Part shown: positions 1 through 14,397 of the stretch, piece by piece
Numbering within the stretch: position 1 is the stretch's first letter
Layout of the letters: each line of letters starts with the position of its first letter
Source: Gordionus sp. m RMFG-2023
Lineage: Eukaryota > Nematomorpha > Gordioida > Chordodea > Parachordodidae
Assembly (NCBI RefSeq): GCF_954871325.1
Contig: NC_088779.1
Location: 31,122,729-31,186,728, forward strand
Direction of reading: 5' to 3'
DNA length: 64,000 nt
Program-made: the position numbers and the translations under genes
Notes under the pieces: model-generated
The model's input: the letters and a program-made list of their open reading frames with translations, nothing else
What the model was told of the DNA's origin: nothing
The model's database searches: none

Positions 1-821
1 GCAAAATTATTCTGTAATCTTTCCTAAGTTAATGAAAAAAATTGGTTTTCTCGTAAAATTTATCATCAACCAGAATAATTTTGTTCTTCTTTGGAAAGAG
101 ATTTTCCGATAAAACAAAAATGATTTTTTCCTATCTTTTTAAGTATATTTTTTGTTAGGGTCCTAAACAACTGAAATGAAATGAAAGTGGTGGACATAGA
201 GAGAGAAATTAGGTGTGATAATAGAACTTTCGGGAAATATCTTCTATCACTTATAAAACAACTTATAATACTAACAGCTGAAGAATGTCTCTCTCTTACC
301 CAATTTAAAATTTTTTATTTTAGACATTTGGACACCTTGATAATATAGAACTCTTATCCAGAGATTAACCTTCGATTCTATTAAATAATCATCGAATAAA
401 AGATATAATTGTATAATAATATACTGTGATCATTTAGACTTGTTATTAGGGACATTTTTTATTCAGGCAAAAATTTTGATAGAAAGCAAATCTTAAAATG
501 ATACTTTAAGACACATATCAATCAATATAGAGACTGGATCGAACATCATGTAAAGATTCTGAAGAGAGTAGCATCACGATAAGTTACTCAACATTAAAAA
601 ATCGTTACAATTTACGATTTTTTTTAAAAAAATCTTAAATTTCTGTTTTTAAATCACTTTTTTTTTTAAAAAAAATGATGTTTAATTTTACTTATTTAAT
701 ATTCAAGCGAAGGGCAAATAATAACAGTTACTTTTTTTGTTTCATGTGCCGTCACTTATAATATGACAAAAAATATATAGTTAAGTGAAATCTTGAACTA
801 TTCGATTATTTTCGCACTTAC
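1..821. other. AT-rich non-coding DNA
   Basis: No open frame with recognisable protein content on either strand. The stretch consists of A/T homopolymer runs and short inverted T/A patches. It could be intron or intergenic sequence. Confidence 0.5.
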
Positions 822-1056
822 AGACTAGAATTGCTCGCTTTAAGCCGGTTTTGTAAAAACCGCTAACTCGAGACATTAGCCTGAAAAATAAATCGTCTAA
901 GACTCTAGATTCTGGCTAATAGATGTCCAAACTTTTTGCCCACTACGATCGACTTCTTCCATGCTGGCGCAAGATTTTTCTGGATAAAATATTGAATTAA
1001 GGCGTTTTTAAAAAATCGGCTTAAATTTAGCCATTTTAAACAACACTACTAGACAT
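822..1056. repeat. MITE-1 copy (palindromic 'GTTGTTAAACGG' family)
   Basis: This is a diverged copy of a roughly 200-bp fold-back element that recurs across the window. Diagnostic parts in order are an inner palindrome near 843-865 (CCGGTTTTGTAAAAACCG), GCTAACTCGAGACATTAGCC, 'CTAATAGATGTCCAAACTTT', then the same blocks reversed ('GGATAAAATATTGAATTAAGG', 'AAACAACACTA'). The two halves are near inverted copies of each other. Confidence 0.6.
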
Positions 1057-3387
1057 TTTTTTTAAATAGCCTATTCTCGTAAAATTGTTTATTATATTGT
1101 TAGGTGAGATATATCGTGAAAATTTTGATTTCTATCACCGAAAAAAAAATTGACAAAATTTGTAACGGAAATGTAACGATATTAAAAAAAAGAAGATATC
1201 GACCAGGATTTTTCTTAGAATTTTGTAGCTGTATCAGTTTTGATAATGTATTAAAATTTTTTAGTTAACCGGTTTTGCTATGGGCAGAAAGCTGAATCAT
1301 ATCTACTTAAGACTTTTGAAACAAAATTAGTTTAAAAATATTATATTAACTATAATATACCATATCAATATCATTAACTATGTAATTATTAATATTATTA
1401 TATAAACCATCGTTAGTTAACCCTTCCTATCTTATTTAAAAGTTTTTTAAAAAAAATAATAATTCCCAATTGGTATACCAATTACATATACTTTTATAAT
1501 ATATTGTATACTTAAAATATTGTAAGTAACATTTTCTTTAAAAAAAATGAGAAACATATTACATATATTCAATATAATATATGTAATTGTAAATATAACG
1601 GTATAAGAAAAAAAAAGGCTTAAATAATGATATAAGGAGATTATTTTTTTCGTAATGATATATCGAATATCAAATTTTTTATTATCCTGATTTTTTTTGG
1701 AATGATTAAAATATGTATTATAAATAAATATATACTTTAAAATAAATATATTTTTCTTTATTTCTTAAAGAAATATTTATTATTTTCGTAGTCTAAAATA
1801 GAATTGAATTGAAATTCCCACAATAGAGATTTTTTATATGATCAAGGGATATAATGCGAGGTATGTGCAGCATTGAGTCATTAACCGTAAGTAAGCGTCA
1901 CTAGAGGGTGGAGAGGAACTCAGGGGTTCGACCCCCTAAAAAATTTGAAGAGCCCCCCCCCCCTCTCCCCCGAGATTGTAAAGACTAGTGACGACACTGT
2001 ATGCAAGAGTCCAAATGCTAAATATTCTGGGACTTAAATTATCATCAGATGGCCTGAGGGTCAGATCAATTTCAGTAACCCTTTGGTTCTTTAAGTAGTT
2101 GAAATATTTTCCTCTTCCCTTTCCACAATAGATATAATTCGAGTCCGATTGTTATTGCCACAAGACAAAAATATAAATAAATACTTAAAATAAACGAATT
2201 ATTGTTTTTATAAACCTATCGCGAACTTTTCTTGAGGACATCGGTCAAGCGGAACTTAAGTTTTAAAAAATAACGTAGGCGGAAAAATTAGAATCATCAA
2301 TTATTATCAGAATTTAGCAAAAAAAAATACAATTTAAAATATAATTAGGTGTTGGGGGGAGGGGAATTTGTATTTCTAATTCTAACTTCAGTTTTTGTAG
2401 CGTTTTTTTAAAAATTATATTTCCCTAAATTATCGTATCGTAATAGAAGTGTTTTTTTAAAAAAATATACATATTTTAATTTATACAATATGGAATATGA
2501 AATTTGAATCCCAAAAATAAATGGTATAGAATCTTTTATATTCAAATATTGTATATGTATAAAAAGCTAATGGCCAAATTTTAATTGCGTTAATATTTCC
2601 ACCTGGTCATTAAAAGGGATAGTTTAAAACGAGCCAAAAAAATATCTTCATTAAAATAAGAATAATTTTTATAAATTTTTTAATATGGTGGAAAGGCTGG
2701 GGGGGGGGGGTATAAATGTCAGAAGTCAGAAACTAAATATTTTATTCCTAAATAAAAAGTAATCATTACAGTCTCAATACCCGTGTTAAATTTTTAGTAA
2801 TTTCACTATCTTGGCATCTAACAAACTTTGGTTTTAAAGATTTATCAAAAAAAAAAATAATTGTTAGGAATTTATATATAGATACAGGGGGATCTAATTT
2901 TCTTCTATTGATAATAGAAAAGCAAAAGATGAAACTAATTAAATATAGATATTTTTTTCTTCTCATCTTTAGATGCAAGCCTAGACCGGAAAAATCATTG
3001 GAATGAGTTTAACTTGTTAAAAGCAGATCTAATATTCCCTGGCATAGACCCATAGATGATCTGGAAGAGGTCTTTGCTAATGAAAATAAGCTCACGCATA
3101 ATTTATATATTTTATAAATTTCGCAAATTTTTTGGCAAAATCCCTAATGCACAAGATAAAATAAAAAATATATATATATATCAGATCAAAGGCTAATATT
3201 TGTAAGGTCCGGCCCGGATTTTATTATAAAATATTTTATGGCCTGGCCTGGGTTTTTTAAAAAAAGGCAGACCCGTGAAACCTGTGAGCTGGGCCGGGGA
3301 CTTGCAGGTCTCTGATATCGTATAAGAGTTCCATATTTATTGACAAACAAAAATTCTTATTATTGAATATTCAAAAAAAATATAACA
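1057..3387. other. AT-rich non-coding DNA with homopolymer tracts
   Basis: No supported gene. It contains a C-run near 1953-1963, a 12-bp G-run near 2699-2710, and a GC-rich island near 3205-3320 built from GGCCCGG/GGCCTGG words. Similar islands recur near 6560-6800, 7080-7150, 37500-37620 and 48620-48735 and look like a degraded repeat. The minus-strand ORF at 2766-2978 is low complexity and not supported. Confidence 0.45.
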
Positions 3388-3436
3388 ATGATTTTTAAAG
3401 AAACAAAATATTACTTTAGCTCTCGAGATTTCTCAC

Positions 3437-3856
3437 TCACTCCTTCTCTTCTCTTCTCTTTTTTCTTCCTTCTATCTCTTTCTTCTCTTCTCTTCTTCTC
3501 TCTCTCTTCTTCTTCTCTTCTTCTTCTTCTTCTCTTCTTCTCTTCTCTTCTTCTTCCTCTTCTTCTTCTTCTCCTTCCTCTTCTCCTTCTCTTCTCCTCT
3601 CCTCTCCCTCTCCTCTCCTCTTCTCTTCTCTCTCTCTCTCTCTCTTCTCTCCTCTCCTCTCCTCTCCTCTCCTCTCCTCTCCTCTCCTCTCCTCTCTCCT
3701 CTCCTCTCCTCTCCTCTCCTCTCCTCTCTCCTCTCTCCTCTCCTCTCCTCTCCTCTCCTCCTCTCCTCCTCTCCTCTCCTCTCCTCTCCTCTCCTCTCCT
3801 CTCTCTTCTCCTCTCTTCTCCTCTCCTCTCCTCTCCTCTCCTCTCCTCTCCTCTCT
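3437..3856 (+). repeat. Long polypyrimidine microsatellite (TCTTC/CTCCT)n
   Basis: About 420 bp of almost pure C/T on the plus strand. It shifts from TTC/TCTTC words on the left to CTCCT pentamers on the right. ORFs on both strands here are pure Ser/Leu or Arg/Glu translations of the repeat and are not genes. Confidence 0.95.
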
Positions 3857-5009
<1,153 letters not shown>

Positions 5010-5501
5010 TGAGGATAATTTTTAACATAAATATGTCAATAGGATATTTTTTTGTTGGAATTATTTTCATTTTATAATGATTTATCGATCAATTAAATAA
5101 TATTTTCCAATTTTTTATTTTTTTAAATATCAACAAATAAGTATATAAAAATATATTTTTATTAAAAAATAAATTGATTTGAGAAATATCATGGGGGGTT
5201 TTTTTTAACATTACATGAATAGGAAGTTATTAATATATTTATAAATATTAATATTTAAAATATATTTTAAAAATTAAATTAATATTTATTTTAAATATAA
5301 AAAAAAAGTGTTTAAGAATAAAAAAAAATAATAACTTCAACCTCCTGTGAAATGATCCAAAAGTGAATCTTTAGAAGGATGAATTTCTTTCAGCGATTTT
5401 ATCATATTGGAATCATCATCTTTATAACCGTTTTTATCGAATTGACTTGGCTTCAGGATATTTCCATAGTCGAAAAAGTAAAAAAAATATATATGTATTT
5501 T

Positions 5502-5519
5502 CTTCTCTTCTCTTCTCTT

Positions 5520-5565
<46 letters not shown>

Positions 5566-5680
5566 TCTCTTCTCTTCTCTTCTCTTCTCTTCTCTTCTCT
5601 TCTCTTCTCTTCTCTTCTCTTCTCTTCTCTTCTCTTCTCTTCTCTTCTCTTCTTCTTTCTTTCTTTCTTTCATTCTTTCA
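5502..5680. repeat. (TTCTC)n - (CT)n - (TTCTC)n - (TTTC)n compound microsatellite
   Basis: A compound pyrimidine tract: TTCTC pentamers, then a CT dinucleotide run (about 5525-5560), then many TTCTC/TCTTC pentamers, ending in TTTC tetramers. The change of unit along one tract suggests stepwise slippage. Confidence 0.95.
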
Positions 5681-7265
5681 ATCTTATATATGTATATATA
5701 CATTATTTTTAAATTTGATTTTAAATAAATATATTTTTTAAACTGAATTTCTGTATATAATTATTTATTTGAGTGAGTGTATATTTTCTAAGTTTTCATA
5801 TATTATTATTAAAAAAAAAGGATTCATAATAGGTTTTAACGGGTATTTTTTTAAAAACTAAAATTAAAGACAAATAAAAAAAGAAAGAAATATGGAAAAG
5901 AAATTTCTAGAAAAATATTAGTTTTGTTAAACGGCCTTCATTTTTTAATAAGGAGATTAACCCAATTTAGCCAAAAAAACATTATGAAAGGTCTGGAAAT
6001 TTAGCTCGTAGATGCCAGAAAGGATTAAGCATCTATTAGCGAAATCTCGAGACTTAGGCTGAATTCTCAACTTAAAATTGGCTAAATCTAACCGTTTAAC
6101 AACACTATAAAATATGGACGAAAGGGAGAATGTAGAACGGAATACAAGATTAGGAAGCGAGGATCGGGAGATTATTCGGCGGAAGAGGGTGATCAGTTCT
6201 TTCCGTAACTAATTTTTAAAATATCTTCTTTATCTCGCAACTCCCAACTTTTTTCGTCTTCTTAGGGATCTTATTCCCTAAAATCTTTTCCTTAGATCCT
6301 CGAATACTTTATTAAAAACGTTTTTATATTTTCGATATTTATATATATAATAATCTTTACTTTTTATGGGCGCGGTTTAAAAGATAAAATAAAGTAATAT
6401 TCGAATTTTATAATTTCTTTCCTTATTCAATCATTTTTTCTTTCTTTCTATTAATTAATTACCTTTATATTATCGGAATGTTCATCAAAAAATATAAAAT
6501 TTTTTCTTTAGAATTTTTGGTATCAAATATTATGGCAAAATTTAATAATTCATATAAGACATACCAGGGCATAGCGGACCGGTTTTATTATAAAAAAAAA
6601 TTCTTATAAAATCTATGCCCTAAATTTAATTTTTATAAAAATCAAGGGCACGTGAGACCAAATAACGGGGTACATTGGACCACCCATGAGGATCATTATA
6701 GAGTTATAGGAAATTCTCAAAATTTTTCAAATTTTAATAACAAAAATTTTTTTTTTTTATATAACAACGATATAAATGGTCCTACCTAACCCGGCCTGAT
6801 CTACCCCAAAGTCCTCAGTCGGATAAAATTGATATAAAAAAAACAATAGATAATCTTATGATATAAAAACTAACACATGGGGGTAGGTTCAAACCTTCAT
6901 TAGATATATCATAAGTTATATACTTAATCTTATTAGTAATAACTCCAGACAAAAATTAATCGAACAAATATTTATTTTTTTTTTTACATTTTTCGCAATA
7001 AAAAGCAAATTTTTTGAGTATACGAGTCTACGTAATATAAAATATTTTTTGGACCTGATGTATATTAGAGATCCTCAAACCCCCCCTCCCCTCCCCCTGC
7101 AGCCCGGTTCTGAGTAGGGTCTAAAAAGTTAACGAGCCGAGCCGGCTAAGATGCCCCAGGACGCTATAAGAGAGAATTGAAGTCTTATTTTGTTAAAATA
7201 ATAATCATTTTCGCTTACAAATTTACTTGATTTAAATGACCCGCTAACTATAAATGAATTCAATT
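5681..7265. other. Non-coding DNA with a MITE-1 copy and GC-rich islands
   Basis: It holds the MITE-1 copy annotated at 5922-6112 and a C/G-rich stretch near 7078-7155. No coding exon was recognised. Confidence 0.45.
5922..6112. repeat. MITE-1 copy
   Basis: The ends are inverted: GTTAAACGGCC near 5927 and CCGTTTAACAACACTA near 6090-6107. The interior has 'CATCTATTAGCGAAATCTCG' and 'GGCTAAATC' words shared with the copies at 11925 and 17010. Confidence 0.65.
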
Positions 7266-7274
7266 CATAAATAC

Positions 7275-7431
7275 CAGAGTTGTTAAAAGATACTTTTTAA
7301 ATGGGATCTAGATACGGATACATCGTCTAAAATAATATCTAGATACAGATATTTTAATCAAAAATCTATCTAGATACCGATACCACATTTTTGTATCTAG
7401 ATACCTGTATCTAGATCCTTTAACAACTCTG
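7275..7431. mobile_element. Small hAT-type MITE with 8-bp target-site duplication
   Basis: A 157-bp element with terminal inverted repeats CAGAGTTGTTAAA (left) and TTTAACAACTCTG (right), flanked on both sides by the identical octamer ATAAATAC (7267-7274 and 7432-7439). The interior is rich in the palindrome GTATCTAGATAC. An 8-bp target duplication and CAG...CTG ends are the hallmark of hAT transposition. It has no coding capacity, so it would have been moved by a transposase in trans. Confidence 0.85.
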
Positions 7432-7687
7432 ATAAATACTAATTCTTTTTCTTTGTTTCCTAGTTTACTGCTCAAAATAAGAAATTCGTATCCTCATCAT
7501 CATCGGTTATTCGTCGGGTCGGGTAATGCGACCCTGACTACAAAAAATTGAAATCGGGTTAGACCGGGCACAAATTTGAAGGGGCCCGCTCCAACAGGAC
7601 CAGGACCTAAAAATTTTACCATTTGCAAAACCTACAATGTATATATCTGCAATTATTTATTATAGTATATAATTCTAAGCTCTCAGA
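7432..7687. other. Non-coding DNA with GC-rich word cluster
   Basis: It contains a GGGTCGGGT/GACCGGGC cluster near 7515-7600. No gene was seen. Confidence 0.4.
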
Positions 7688-7765
7688 AGAGAAGAGAAGA
7701 GAAGAGAAGAGAAGAGAAGAGAAGAGAAGAGAAGAGAAGAGAAGAGAAGAGAAGAGAAGAGAAGA
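7684..7765. repeat. (GAAGA)n pentamer microsatellite
   Basis: About 16 AGAAG pentamers on the plus strand, the reverse complement of the TTCTC units seen at 5502 and 11331. Confidence 0.95.
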
Positions 7766-8364
7766 ACCTGGATTCATGTGCCCCATGGTCCGCTGTGAAG
7801 TCCTCACGAGAATCCGATCCACTACTTTTGGGCATAACAGTTCCTTTTTTTGTAACTCTTCAAATTTTCTGCGTCATACCTTGGGTTATGTATATATATT
7901 ATGGATTAAAACATTTCTGGTGTGTGTGTGTGTACTTAATTTGGTTTTTTTTAGCAAAGCATTGTCAAAATAATTTAACATGAAAAATAAATTGAATAAT
8001 AATAACATTAAAATTTTTTTATATATAATCGACTTGAAGGCGATTGTGAAATTATCTTAATTAGCGTAGCGTCCAATGATAATTTTTATCATTGTTACAA
8101 TTATGTAAATGTGATAAAATGAATGCAGTTTTTAATATTTTACCAAAATATTTCATATTATTATAGCAATATAAAAGAAATTTAAATAAAGGTATAAAAT
8201 AGAAGATTTTTTTTTCCAATAAAATCAGAAATCAATCGATAACAAATTCTACAATAGATAATAAAAATCTTTAACTCCATCTATTTTATGCGTAGTCATA
8301 TTTTTTTTTTTTAAACATGATTATAAGTATAAATACACTAACAAAAGGCCATAGTTAGTATTGT
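7766..8364. other. Non-coding DNA
   Basis: It contains a short (TG)n run near 7919-7933. No coding exon was recognised. Confidence 0.4.
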
Positions 8365-8508
8365 CAAAAGGCTGGAAAATATTAGTCATTAACGTTTTTG
8401 GACATCTATTAATGACAATCTTAAGGTTTGAGTAACATTTAATTTGGTTATAATAATAATCTTAATTTAAAATTGGATAAATTTTAACCGACAAACACTA
8501 CACATAGT
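8365..8508. repeat. MITE-1 copy, decayed
   Basis: It starts TTGTCAAAAGGCTGG and ends ACCGACAAACACTAC, with 'GGACATCTATTAATGACAATC' like the family centre. It is more diverged than the copies at 29330 and 31382. Confidence 0.5.
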
Positions 8509-8743
8509 ATAAACAAAATTCGTTAACATTATAAATATTCACCTATTATAAGATAGAATCTGATATCTGGGGTAAAATTAATCTTTAACTTTGGTCCTCC
8601 TCTCATCATTAATGTTTCTAACGTCCGTTGACCATCTGATCAAACCAACACAAAGAAAAATTGAAATGCTTGGCTAAAAGTTTTTTTTAGTTATTTTGTT
8701 CGCATCAACTTTTATCTTGGCTTTTACGAACCCTCATGATTTA

Positions 8744-8749
8744 CTTTTT

Positions 8750-8825
<76 letters not shown>

Positions 8826-8826
8826 T
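8744..8826. repeat. (TTTC)n microsatellite
   Basis: About 20 TTTC tetramers, plus-strand pyrimidine. It accounts for the low-complexity ORFs around it. Confidence 0.95.
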
Positions 8827-10693
8827 GAAAAAGAAGAACAAAAATTTCATACAATCATTCTGGTCGACCGGGCAATTACTTCTAACTCCTGTTTGGCGGT
8901 GGGAGTACATGGCGCAAGGATTCATCGAAATTAGCGGGAGTATGAAGTTATGACCACACTATCGTAATTTAAATAAAATTGGGGTGAGGGGGGGGGGGTC
9001 GAACTAATTTTTATTTGTTGAAGGGTCCTAAGTAAAATTCTTAGAAAGGGGAGGGGGGGTTTATAACTAGACTTAAAATTTTTTTTATCTGGATTGTAAA
9101 AATATTAAACAATATATGTTAAAACGATGATTTATATTTGACTCTCAAAAGTGAATTTTTTTTTACTCCTTTATAAGGATATAAAGAAAAAAAAAATTAT
9201 TAATTTATTTGACTAAAAAACACTGTTAAAAAGCAAAGCTCTTCTTAACATAATTATCGAAATTTAAGATTGTATAAATATTTAAAAATTTCTCCCAAAA
9301 AAAAATATATTCTCGTTTATAAATGATGAAAATTTTTGTTTTGTTTTGTGTGTGTGTATTATAAGTTTCACGAATTTGTAATTAATTTATTTTTTAAAGA
9401 AAAAATTTTTAAAAAAAAATTTTAAGGGTTACAAAGATCAAATCAATAATGTAAATTAAGGCAATTAAAATCGTATTCAGAAAAAAACCAAAAATAATTG
9501 ACAAAATAATATAAATAAGTGTATAGTGTAATGATAAATAAATAGATTAATTGATTCGTCGTTTCTTAAATAATTTATGTTAAGTTATTAGATAATTCCC
9601 TCTCCCACCACACATATTCCCCATAAATTAACTAGCTAACCGTAGCCTTTGAGTAAGACCATTTTCACTTTATGTTTCATGACCATCTTAAGCCCCGTTT
9701 TTCTAGGTCTCATTAGATGAGAGCTTATATCCTTCAGAACCATGTTTCTGAAAAATACTATTAATATATAGGGGCGGGGGTTCGGACACTTTTCGTTCCA
9801 ACGTTAATAAATTTAATAATATTTACACTAATCTGGATAAATGGAACATCTTCTGAATCCTAAAGGTATGGGATACTTTAAAATTCTAATATATATTTTT
9901 ATAAAAGCTATACTTTTTTTTGTTTATAATATGGCAGTGTTTTAAGCTTTATTAGTGGTTCGCCTTTAACCAGCAACTCAAATTCCAATTGGAGTGGACT
10001 AACGGTCCCATGTACACAACGTGCCCCGGTTTCCCCCTACTATTTGCTCTGTTATAAGCATTAAGTTCCCAATACCCTTTACCGTGGATTTTAGTTTTTT
10101 TCCCGTAATATTCGCGTAAAACCGTTTTTATCATCCTAGCCAGTTCTATTAGAGATTAAATCTCCTCATATCACTACCCCCCCCCTCTTATACAATCTCC
10201 CCAGACATTCACCCCAACAAAAAATAACTACAAATTGATTGGCCACAATTTCAAAAAAAAAAATCTTCTCACATTTATTTTCTTTTTTAAATTGACCAAT
10301 CGGGAGCTTCTTTTGATCGGTGGCGATACAATTAAAACTAAATGCCAAATACAAAACATTTTAAAATAAAAAAAAAGTAACATGATAAATTATTCTCTTT
10401 TTTAAAAAAAAATACATATGAATTTAAACCATTAATGTAAAAAAGTAATATTCATAAAAATAAAAAGAGCCAATGATATCCAGAATGCTCCACTAGGGAA
10501 TTATGTCACATTTATTCATTTTATTTTTCCCCTTACTTTTTTAATGTCGTAGTCCTAGCCAAAAAATTCATGCTCAATAAAAAAGAAAGAAAGAATTATA
10601 CAAATAACATGTTTATTTGATTTTTTATGTGTTATTAATTATCATATTTTTGTAATTTTTTTGATTTTTTAAAATTATTATAAAAGTATAAGA
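8827..10693. other. AT-rich non-coding DNA
   Basis: No gene supported. G-runs lie near 8985-9000 and 9045-9060 and a C-run near 10178-10187. Minus-strand ORFs at 9952-10134 and 10166-10354 show no domain, codon bias or plausible splice context. Confidence 0.4.
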
Positions 10694-10855
<162 letters not shown>

Positions 10856-11330
10856 ACTTTTGGGGGCGAATTTGTCATTATTTAGCAAAATTACTGGTCC
10901 CCCTTCTCCCAGGGCTAAAACAACAAAAAATAAAAAATTTAGCAAAAATTTTATAAATAATTTTTGGCATAAAAAATAATATAAAAATTTAATTATTAAT
11001 TAAATTTATTATAACAAATATACATCATTTTATTATATTATTTTATACATTTATTAATAAATCATTATAATATAAAAATATATAAAAAATACATATTCAA
11101 TATTTAATGTAATAAATTAATAAAATAAAAATAAGAATTTTTTTATTTTGAAGATGATCACAAGTAAAAGATAAACGAACCAATAATATATAATATTATT
11201 TATATATAATAGACATAAAATTATTTGTTTTTAAATAATTGTAAGTTTACATTTTCTATATCAAATATTATTATTTATGTAAAAAAAATCACTATAAAAT
11301 GATTTTTATTTTATTTTCTTTCGATTCTCT

Positions 11331-11398
11331 CTTCTCTTCTCTTCTCTTCTCTTCTCTTCTCTCTCTCTTCTCTTCTCTTCTCTTCTCTTCTCTTCTCT

Positions 11399-11466
<68 letters not shown>

Positions 11467-11468
11467 TC
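11331..11468. repeat. (CTTCT)n-(TTTC)n compound microsatellite
   Basis: CTTCT pentamers up to about 11400, then TTTC tetramers. The unit order is the same as in the tract at 5502. Confidence 0.95.
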
Positions 11469-11924
11469 GGTTTAAATAATCATTTAATAAATATTTTAAA
11501 ATGATAAAATGAAAATTTTAAAATGAGGTAACACCTATATTTTCAAACTTAAAAATCACAATTTAACAAATTTTTGAAAGAATAATTAGTATATTATCAC
11601 GATTTTAATATATATTATTTTTTTTAAAAAAAATAAAAATGTATAAAATTATATATATAATTAGGTTTAATAAAATTAGCATATTTTTTGTAAAGATAGA
11701 AGAATTTAACTTGATTTATTAGAAATATAAAACGAATAGATTATCCGAGTTATTTCCTCGCAATCTTTCTAGACATTAATCAAATAAATAAATGAAATTC
11801 GAACCTTTAATTGATAACCTATAATTTACGTGAATATCTTGTAATTGATTTCTGTTTATATTTGTTTTAGTTTTATTCTTTAAATCTTCTGACATCGAGA
11901 GGAGATTTAAGGGTTTATATTCGG

Positions 11925-12095
11925 AATTGATCTCTCGCCGAGTGCCGGTTTTTAAAAACGGCTAAACTCAATCGAGCTTAAAGATTTTGCTCTTGGGACA
12001 TCTATTAGCGAAAAATCTCGAGGCTTAGACAATTAGCCGGTTTTTAAAAACCGGGTTTTCAAATCTAGCAGTTTAACAACGCTACTCGCTGATAA
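11925..12095. repeat. MITE-1 copy
   Basis: It carries the inner palindrome CCGGTTTTTAAAAACGG twice (near 11945 and 12035) in inverted arrangement, 'GGACATCTATTAGCG', 'AATCTCGAGGCTTAG', and ends AGTTTAACAACGCTAC. The left terminus is not clear. Confidence 0.65.
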
Positions 12096-12116
12096 AGATG
12101 CAACCTATTTAATATA

Positions 12117-12334
<218 letters not shown>

Positions 12335-13446
12335 CGAAGATTTTTTTTTTTTTAAATTTGAACACGAAATGAATTCCAGCAAAAAAACCATTTACTCTAA
12401 CGAATTTTTTAGAAACCAATTCAACCCAAGAATCTTTGTGTAATAATATTTGCCTTTTAATTCATACGAAACAACATATCTATATAAAATTAAATATAAA
12501 TTTTAAGAGTAAAATTCGAAATATTTTTATGACTAAAATTGTCCCGAAATTCTCAGGATTGGCCATGCTATATTATGTGCAAGGAGACATTTCTGACTTC
12601 TTTATTCCACCCCATTAGACAACAATATAATTTACCTACATTGATCCTCAAAAACTTAATATATTTATTTCGTCATGATTCGTATAAGAACGCACGCAAT
12701 TGTGAATATATATATATATTCTCCCATATATAATGTATAAATGTCCTCAACATCTTTTGATTTAAATTATATTTCTATATATAACTAGCCTTCCACCTCT
12801 TTGACTATTCTTTTAAAGATATTGTTAAAGCAATATATACACAAATATATTTATTAATATATATTATAAGGAAATTAATCGGATAAATAATATAAAATTA
12901 TCAAGGATAGTGGGTTAAAATCAATGTTTTTCAACTGAGGTTTATATTTATATTTATATTATTTTTATATATTGAGTTATTAAGTTTTGGGAATTACATA
13001 ACCTAAATAATCTCGTAACATTAACAATATACAATTTAAAGAAACAGTTTACGATAATTAATTTTATATTATGATTATTTATTTATGCTTTTGAATAATA
13101 TATACTTTTACTTTCACTTCCCATTATTATTAAAAAAATATAAAAAAATTATTAGATTATTATTTAAATTTGAAAACGGAAATAATTTTATTTTTCCCTT
13201 GGTGTAAATAATGAAAAACTAACTTGACATATTCCTCATATTTCGCCAATATTAGAAACTCTAAGGGAGCTTGGCTTGCTTCTACTATCATATTATACAT
13301 CCAAATCCGTCGTAATTATGAGAATCGCCCTTATAAACATTATCAGTGGGGCTCTTTCTAATTATTCAGGGGGCTAGAGTCCCTGAGTGTCCTACCTCCC
13401 TAGTGACCTTCACCAGTATATTAGAAATTTAGGTATTTTGGTTTAA
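12335..13446. other. AT-rich non-coding DNA
   Basis: No supported gene was found. ORFs at 12436-12618 and 12539-12733 overlap in different frames and have no domain. Confidence 0.4.
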
Positions 13447-13660
13447 AGTGGTGTCGTTAAACGGCTCTGATGCTAACTCAATTTTATCCAGAAAAAATAA
13501 TTACGCGAGCCTAAAGATTTTGGTTCATAGATAGCAACAATGGTTTGGACATCTCCTAAGTAAAATTCTAGAGGTTTAGGGCGATATTTTTCTCACTAGA
13601 ATATTGAGTAAGTCGTTTTTTAAAACCCGGCTAATCGGGTCGATTAACGGCACTAGTTTT
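13447..13660. repeat. MITE-1 copy, near full length
   Basis: Left end AGTGGTGTCGTTAAACGGCT, right end CGATTAACGGCACT, as inverted termini. The inner arms GCTAACTCAATTTTATCCAG and CTAGAATATTGAGTAAG are also inverted. It lies about 340 bp upstream of the first ADAMTS-like exon found. Confidence 0.7.
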
Positions 13661-14001
13661 GGGGAAGAGGAGCTTCGTTCGCTTCTTATAAATTATCGGC
13701 TGAGTATTATAGTGATCTATCTCCATTTTTTAAAAAAAAATATTCAGTAGAGCATTTAATAAAAAAGGTATTATCTTATATTTTAAAAATAAGATATCAC
13801 CAATGTAGTAATGCAAAAAGGGATTATTCTCAATCATATTTTTAACATTTATAATATTGCGGAAGAATTCGCTAATTAAAAAAATAAAATTTTGCTGAAA
13901 CGTGGATATAGAACATTATAATACTCAGCCGACCCTTATTATAGCAGTTTTTATAATAAATAATACATATAAACCTTTTCTTCTTTTATTTTTGCAAACA
14001 G

Positions 14002-14397
14002 CAGAAAGATTTAGTCGATGAACGCCTATCACTATCTAATCAATCCTTGTCATATTATGACAAAACAGAACAGGAAAATATTTCGGAGTTGGAGTTTGAG
14101 TTAGAGGAAAAATTGCTAAATTTGACCCTAAACTACTTGAAGGAACATCCCCTCTCAACCAAAAATGCCAATATAATCCCATCATTATCGCCTTCGAATA
14201 ACGGGTACGCCGTCAATCGCAAGAGAAAGCACGGAATCAACGCTAAAACTACTGAAAACATGTTGGGCGGCTGGAGCCCCTGTTCCTTTCCTTGCGGAAT
14301 CGGGGTTTCCTACAGGCTCCGAAATTGCGATACAAACGAGATCGAATCCAATGCTTGCCAAAGATATATGGTGGATTACAAGCTTTGCAATACTAAA
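14002..14397 (+). CDS. ADAMTS-like exon 1 (of those seen): N-terminal segment and TSR1
   Basis: Acceptor TTTGCAAACAG, donor AAA|GTAATA, phase 0 at both ends. It encodes a Glu/Leu-rich stretch, a basic NRKRKHG patch that could be a furin-type site, then TSR1 '[13 protein letters not shown]' with six cysteines. The frame is open back to the acceptor without a start codon. Confidence 0.85.
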
